64,000 nucleotides of DNA from the NCBI GenBank assembly GCA_015680685.1, contig MNCI01005055.1, positions 55,644 to 119,643 of the forward strand, given 5' to 3'. Both the position numbers and the translations under genes were made by a program. The notes beneath the pieces were generated by a model. That model ran no database searches. It saw nothing but the letters and a program-made list of their open reading frames with translations, and was not told where the DNA came from. Shown piece by piece: positions 59,490 to 64,000 of this stretch (its first letter is position 1; each line of letters opens with the position of its first letter). The DNA comes from Gnetum montanum. Its lineage: Eukaryota; Streptophyta; Gnetopsida; Gnetales; Gnetaceae.

Positions 59490-59825
59490 TGCTAGTTTAA
59501 TGTCTTTTTGGACCGCTAATGGGTTAGATTTGCAAATTAAAAGTATTAGTTTAAGGTCTTTGTGGACTACTAACAGGCTACTCTAGCGAAACTATGAAGT
59601 ATTAGTTTAAGGTCTTTACGGACCGCTAATGAGATCGAAGCTACGTGTTAGAACTACTAGTTTAAGGTCTTTGTGGACCGTTAACTTGATAGAGGCTGTG
59701 GCTTAGAATTTGCTAGTTTAAGATCTTTGCGGATCGTCTGGATGAAAAAGTTCAAAGCTACTAGTTTAACGTCTTTGTAGACCGTCTAGTTAGTTCTTTT
59801 TGCGAAGGCTAATGGCTAGTTTAAA
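59490..59825 (+). repeat. Second CTAGTTTAAGGTC array, between F pol and the divergent gene
   Basis: About seven units of 45-65 bp, such as CTAGTTTAAGGTCTTTGTGG followed by ACCGCTAAT. The core matches the arrays at 55380-55850 (reverse of F pol) and 7960-8095, while the second half (TCTTTGTGGACCG) is specific here. It sits between two divergent transcription units. The 190 bp before it (59300-59490) show nothing. Confidence 0.9.
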
Positions 59826-59963
59826 GTGGGTCAAAGTTTTCGGTTGAGCCCACCTGCCATAATGCAAACAGTACCACTATGCTATGAGGGAATGCTACGC
59901 CATACGGAACGTCCCTCATTAATCGGGAAGAGAAAATGATAAGTTCTTTTTCACCATTTTAGC

Positions 59964-59971
59964 TATAAATA
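59964..59971 (+). promoter_or_regulatory. TATA box of the divergent plus-strand unit
   Basis: GCTATAAATAGGGGTTACCC is a textbook plant TATA context. It lies about 80 bp before the first Met codon of the open stretch at 60044. It points away from F pol. An alternative is that it belongs to an LTR of another plus-strand element. Confidence 0.55.
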
Positions 59972-60043
59972 GGGGTTACCCCCAATAAATTTTTCATTTT
60001 CACCGTACTAGCGCAGAGCTTACATTTAGAGCATAGAGTGATT

Positions 60044-60221
60044 ATGCTAACTAAGAGCAAGGTGATTCATCGTAGCGTCCAAGGAAGAATTGGCAACCGA
60101 AACAATGGCTCCCAAGAGAGAACGCAAACACCTAGCACTCACCAAGGTGGACGAAGTGAAGAAGACCTTGGGGCACATGTCGCAAGCACACGTCACAGTG
60201 CAAGAGGAGACCCCATCGGCC
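60044..60221 (+). pseudogene. Candidate first exon of the divergent gene
   Basis: The open stretch starts MLTKSKVIHRSVQGRIGNRN and is Arg/Ser/Thr/Gln-rich (NGSQERTQTPSTHQGGRSEE). It ends at a strong donor CTG/GTAAGT at 60222. A second Met in another frame (60105, MAPKRERKHLALTKVDEVKK) is also open up to the same donor. Splice phase does not match the exon at 61747 directly, so an intermediate exon or a frameshift is needed. Function unknown. Confidence 0.45.
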
Positions 60222-60832
60222 TGGTAAGTTACTATGGTATTTCCCTTTGTTTTTTCTATGTTGTAGTTATTACTTCTACTTTCTCTATTTTTGTTTTTGC
60301 AATTTTTGTTATGTAATCTGTGTTTTCAATCATCGTTTTGTTACTATTTTGGCCATTACACCGTTTTTGTTGCCGATTCGGCACTAACGGGTGTATGGAT
60401 GCTATGCTAAGGTTACATGCAATGTCGCCTAAACTGCCATTTCTATGGCTAGCTTATCGTAGAAGCTTAGGCGATTTTAGCAACTCAACATGTGAATAGC
60501 ATAGCGTGCGACCCTGAGGAGGGTTTGGCCATGCATGTGATTTGACAGCGCAACATGTATCTATCACAGTGCAATGCAAATCATTTTGTCAAGTAGAATA
60601 TTTGTCAAAACTAGTGTAGTGCATTGAATTCTTTCTTGTCAAAAGACTTGTGCTTAGCTTTTCATTGCTACACTAGGCTAATTTTGCTATGTTATTGCCT
60701 TCTTATTTTTTTCTACGCTACATGTATGAAGAGAGTCATGCTACGCTATCTACTAACTACTAATTCTACTACGCTATATTGAAATCCCACTTGAACATGA
60801 CATTAACATTTGCAATTGTGTTATGCAAGATG

Positions 60833-61279
60833 GTGCTAAGGTCAATCTTAATTGTACTAGAAATCGAAGGGATCCTATACTACATAAGTGAATTGGTGGC
60901 CAATGTTCCTCTGCCCCATGTGCATGTGAGGCAGCAGGCAGTCTGGTTCTAGGAAGGCGTGTGTGACTTCCTACAATTTCTCCTCCAGCACTTCAGTGTG
61001 ATTGTTTGGTCACACTTGTCAGAGGAGGTAGTAGCTGTAGTGATAGAAACCCTATTTCCTGGGGCAAATTAGGGTGTTTTGAGATTTTTGACAGATGAAG
61101 TAATTAGGAGTGGGTAGGGAGAAGGATCTAGTCAACGCCCAAAATGTTTGAGGCATCTGGCTTAGGTTTGGGAGATGTCCAAATACAATTGCTACCATCC
61201 ATACAACACTTTGTTTATTGCCTACCACATGGGAACTTGTTTTCAAAACCCACTAGAAACCATTTACTATGCTGACGAG
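60833..61279 (+). pseudogene. HAD-type (FCP1/NIF-like) phosphatase domain relic
   Basis: One frame of 149 codons contains four stops, all TAG. It opens with LIVLEIEGILYYI, where FCP1/NIF phosphatases have LVLDLDxTL (motif I). Then come VRQQAVWF, CDFLQFLLQHFSVIVWSHLS (motif II region, family V.VWT/S) and, after a gap, VWEMSKYNCYHPYNTLFIAY followed by HMGTCFQNPLETIYYADE, where the family has N.LLIDDSP....NP.N.I. Both motif I acids are Glu and the third motif Asp is lost, so no activity is expected. A further matching piece is at about 61386-61490 (DDTNVLTLA, EFSSIQNM). I infer a host-gene fragment captured by, or next to, the retroelement. Confidence 0.5.
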
Positions 61280-61746
61280 TGAGTTCTGTAAACATATTCC
61301 ACTATGCTATGCAATACCTGCTTCGCTAGGCGAATGTTAACAGCCTATTTTTGTTACCAAGTTTTTTATCAACAAGAATGGACTTCACGATGACACAAAT
61401 GTGTTGACCTTGGCATAGATGGCACTGTAGGAGTTTTCTTCCATTCAGAATATGTGCACAAGTGTGATAGGCCAATGATCGGGTGAGTAAAAAACCTACC
61501 CAACCTGGTACTCTTAGCTCTACGACAGATGCAAGGAGTTCGGTTGGTTGGATGGGGATTGGGAATCCCTTAGGCCAATCATCGTTGAAGATTTATTGCT
61601 AGATTTTCTACCATTCCTATCACTGTTTAAACCTATTTAGCTAAACAGTGAGTTTCTTGCATGTTCGAGTGTTGCTCCTACTTTTATGTTATTTATGTAT
61701 TTATCAAAGTTTTTTGCTTTTTTCCTTGTGTAAACTGCTACAGCAG

Positions 61747-62792
61747 TGAAGAAGTCCGAGGAGGTGATGGTGATCACCTCTAGGCATCATGAGGCCAACA
61801 TCTACTTCAAGTATGAGGAGGTAGACAAGACTCAATGTTGGCTTTGCAACGGGGCTATGAAATCGCTGATCAGCCACCTTCAGGATGTTGGACTCATGGA
61901 GTTATTCCTAGCCATGAACCCGAGCGTCCCTACTGCTAAGATGCTGGTCTTAGTTGACTCATTTTCTAAAAAGGCAAACCACTTTTGCACATGTGTGTAC
62001 AGTGTGCTAGTGGTCCTTGAAATAAATGACCAACTATTCGTAGACCTCTTTGGTGTCCTTGCTAATGGTCTCCCCATAGGGGCAAAGACCAAAAAAGAGG
62101 CAAACCATTAGGGGGACATTGAGGAATGGTTAGGGATGGCGAAAGGGTGAAAGGGGATCCTTATGGAAAAAGTGAAGCTAAAAGCAGTTAATAATATTTA
62201 CCCCATCTTCCATGCCAATGATTTCCCCAAGCTACTTTCCCAAGGAAAGATCATTGGGGTTAAGCAAGCTTGGATGATGAGAGAGGTCATGGAAGAGGGG
62301 GCCTATTACAACTGGGCTAGGCATCTCTATAAAGTTCTACAAGCTAAAATGGTCAAGCTTCATAAGAAGCATGAGTCTCATTTCAACGTACATCATTCCT
62401 TTTATGTAGATTTCTTGTGGCATTTTGTGAAATTCTTGGTGGTCTATGAGAATGGAGTCTGGGTTATGCAAGATCTTAACTCGATTTCTAAACCATGGAT
62501 CTACCAAGTCTTCCAGACCACCTGAGCCCAAGATCCCCCAGAAGAAATTTATGAGTCATTTTCCATGATGACCAAGGATCGGGTGGCCCACAACTTCTAT
62601 GGCTAGGATAGTGTGGGAGAGGTGTCCCCTGCTACTATGGGTAATGTATCACAGGGGAAATGCCTCATCGTGGAGATGGTGTCCACCAAGTTGTAGTGAA
62701 AGAGGTCTTGTCCAGCTGAGGAACCTCCCTATACAGAAGAAGAAGAGGGGCGGACACTACAGTTCAAGCTATGCAACATATAGCCCCCATTG
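61747..62792 (+). pseudogene. Large exon of the divergent gene, unknown function
   Basis: An acceptor CTACAGCAG is followed by about 300 codons in mostly one frame, with stops at about 62109, 62149, 62523 and 62605 and a shift near 62690. Segments read VDKTQCWLCNGAMKSLISHL, LVDSFSKKANHFCTCVYSVL, INDQLFVDLFGV, GVKQAWMMREVMEEGAYYNW and FYVDFLWHFVKFLVVYENGV. The layout resembles extra ORFs of plant retroelements, but I cannot name a domain. It ends at donor GTAAAT (62793). In the shifted frame, the phase fits the next exon. Confidence 0.55.
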
Positions 62793-62925
62793 GTAAATGT
62801 TTTTTCATTTTTCTTGTTTCTTCACTTACTTGGTTAATGCTTGCTACACTATGCTTCGCTAGGTAGCGTAGCATTGATTTTGAGTTAATATGCTATGGCC
62901 TGATGCAAACTTTCTTTGCTATTAG

Positions 62926-63386
62926 AGGAAGAAGAAGAAGGAGGAGGAGGTGACAAGGAGGTGTTGACCCTCAAAATAGGGACAACTAATAAAGATGTGG
63001 GGGCTCCAACCACAAAGGGAAGGGCCCCAGTCAAGATAGAAGGGACCCCTACCACAAAGGAAGGGGCTCTCGTCAACAAAGAAAACACCCCTATCAACAA
63101 GGGGGATGTTTTGGCCAATGAGGAGGATTCCCCCACTAATGAGGAAGATACTGGTGCCTTAAAAAGAAAGGCATCAGCGAATAAAGAGGAAGCCCATGTC
63201 AACAAGAAAGGAACCTCTACTAATGATCCTTTCACTGAGTACATTTCAGCATTGAAGGAGCAAATGAACACAAAGGGTGCTACCATAATGTTAAGCCAGC
63301 AAGGAGGGGAGCTACAACTAGATGCTAGTGAGTTTGACCATATATTTGATGGTATGTCAATGGAAGACCCCCTACTATCACCCCTG
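62926..63386 (+). pseudogene. Charged-repeat exon of the divergent gene
   Basis: The acceptor is TTTGCTATTAG. The frame is open for over 150 codons: an EEEEEGGGGDKE start, then six to seven imperfect repeats of the type PTTKEGALVNKEN, TPINKGDVLANEE, SPTNEED, and then DPFTEYISALKEQMNTKG and LDASEFDHIFDGMSM. It is open and codon-like, with no stop, so it is the best-kept part of the unit. Donor candidates are at 63387 (GTTTGT) and about 63400. The intron before it (62793-62925) carries CTACACTA/TAGCGTAG palindromes like those in the LTR of F. Confidence 0.6.
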
Positions 63387-63508
63387 AGGGTTTGTTGGGT
63401 AGGAGCCTTTACACTGTCATTTGTGTTACTCACCAACTCTATTATATTCCACCTCGGTCATGACTAACACATTTGGTTATATGGCAAACACTAATTTTGA
63501 CACTGCAG

Positions 63509-63622
63509 GACCTTCCTTGATTCAGCTGGAACCATGGGCCAAGACCCCTGACAAGCTTACGTTCATGCAAGCGGTTGTCAACAACATGATCAACCATCTC
63601 AAATAGGTCAAATCGGAAGTGG
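63509..63622 (+). pseudogene. Short exon of the divergent gene
   Basis: The acceptor is GACACTGCAG; the reading is GPSLIQLEPWAKTPDKLTFM, then QAVVNNMINHLK, a TAG (probably once CAG), VKSEV and a strong donor GTAAGT at about 63623. Confidence 0.55.
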
Positions 63623-63769
63623 GTAAGTAAAGTGGCTATGCTAGGCTTTTAGCTTGCTACACTAGACTTCTTGAGTTGCCAAACTTTGCTACGCTACTGT
63701 AACTAATGTGCTTCTACGTGTGATAACAACATCTCGCCTCAACTGGGACCCAAAATAAGCAGTAAAGGT

Positions 63770-64000
63770 AGACATCATGCCTACATTCCCACTTGAAGTG
63801 ACCAAGGTGTCTCGTCGCATATACGAAGAGGCTAGAAAATGTGCATTGCACTTGGCATGCTCCTTATGGGAGAATGAAGACCTCTGGAAATGGAGCTAGA
63901 GGTAAGAGAGAGAAAAGGCCAATCTAACAACTGAGGTGGGAGACCTTCATTCTAGGAATGAGTTCCTCTTGGCCCGTGATACTAACGATGGTAGATTATG
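63770..64000 (+). pseudogene. 3'-most exon in view of the divergent gene, runs off the window
   Basis: After an acceptor-like GTAAAG the reading is DIMPTFPLEVTKVSRRIYEE, ARKCALHLACSLWENEDLWK, two stops, then EREKANLTTEVGDLHSRNEF. Its heptad-like spacing suggests a coiled coil. It is cut by the window end. Confidence 0.45.

Larger units (their letters stand above)
52195..59830 (-). mobile_element. Element F: Tat-type Ty3/gypsy retrotransposon (5' LTR not in view)
   Basis: Read on the minus strand the order is linker, reverse transcriptase, RNase H, second RNase H, integrase, CTAGTTTAAGG array, 1.3 kb spacer, polypurine tract and LTR (54005 down to 52195). Gag and protease, expected upstream of 59300, are not present. 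A tandem array and then a divergent plus-strand gene lie there. Either F is a rearranged element whose 5' half lies beyond the window, or it was truncated. Confidence 0.85.

Noticed and set aside
62885-63436. 183-codon minus-strand open frame opposite the charged-repeat exon
   Set aside because: It mirrors the plus-strand exon exactly and is Ser/Pro/Val-rich low complexity. The plus strand has the splice borders and continues into neighbouring exons.

Overview
The window looks like repeat-dominated nuclear DNA from a seed plant with a large genome. Nested, decayed Ty3/gypsy LTR retrotransposons fill most of it, the DNA is AT-rich, LTR pairs differ mainly by transitions, and no intact host gene is visible. 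A gymnosperm (conifer-like) genome fits best; this is inference. The first 27 bases are a poly-G run and 18416-18796 is an assembly gap, so this is draft sequence.

Layout. 1-3.9 kb: a diverged tandem repeat of about 187 bp with a palindromic core. 3.9-9.35 kb: element G (+ strand), a decayed Tat-type gypsy pol with two RNase H domains, then a short tandem array, a polypurine tract and a 3' LTR. 9.65-13.5 kb: element E (+), a 5'-truncated gypsy pol followed by an LTR start. 14.4-18.4 kb: a low-repeat, CpG-retaining region with a hairpin array and one plausible orphan exon. 20.06-27.04 kb: element C (- strand), complete with 5-bp target duplications (CTTGG), LTRs, a tRNA-Asp-like primer site, gag and protease, but no reverse transcriptase or integrase.

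27.5-51.5 kb: a nest. Element A (+), a full gag-pol relative of C, is split inside its reverse transcriptase by element B (31511-49417, - strand, TSD CATAC, 1.1-kb LTRs, gag and protease visible). B in turn carries a LINE (+ strand, about 34.7-38.8 kb) and element D (40919-43970, TSD GTTAC), which is two 1.44-kb LTRs around only 178 bp. D's LTR matches the LTR start of E.

52.2-64 kb: element F (- strand), another Tat-type element with an 1.8-kb LTR, integrase, two RNase H domains and reverse transcriptase. Upstream of its pol, and divergent from it, lies a plus-strand multi-exon gene relic with its own TATA box, a stretch resembling an FCP1/NIF-type HAD phosphatase, and further exons of unknown function. 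This divergent gene, and the CTAGTTTAAGG-type arrays shared by elements G, B and F, are the most interesting signals.

The coding features appear to be decayed. Many stop codons sit where the family has Gln, as expected from C-to-T change in methylated plant repeats.
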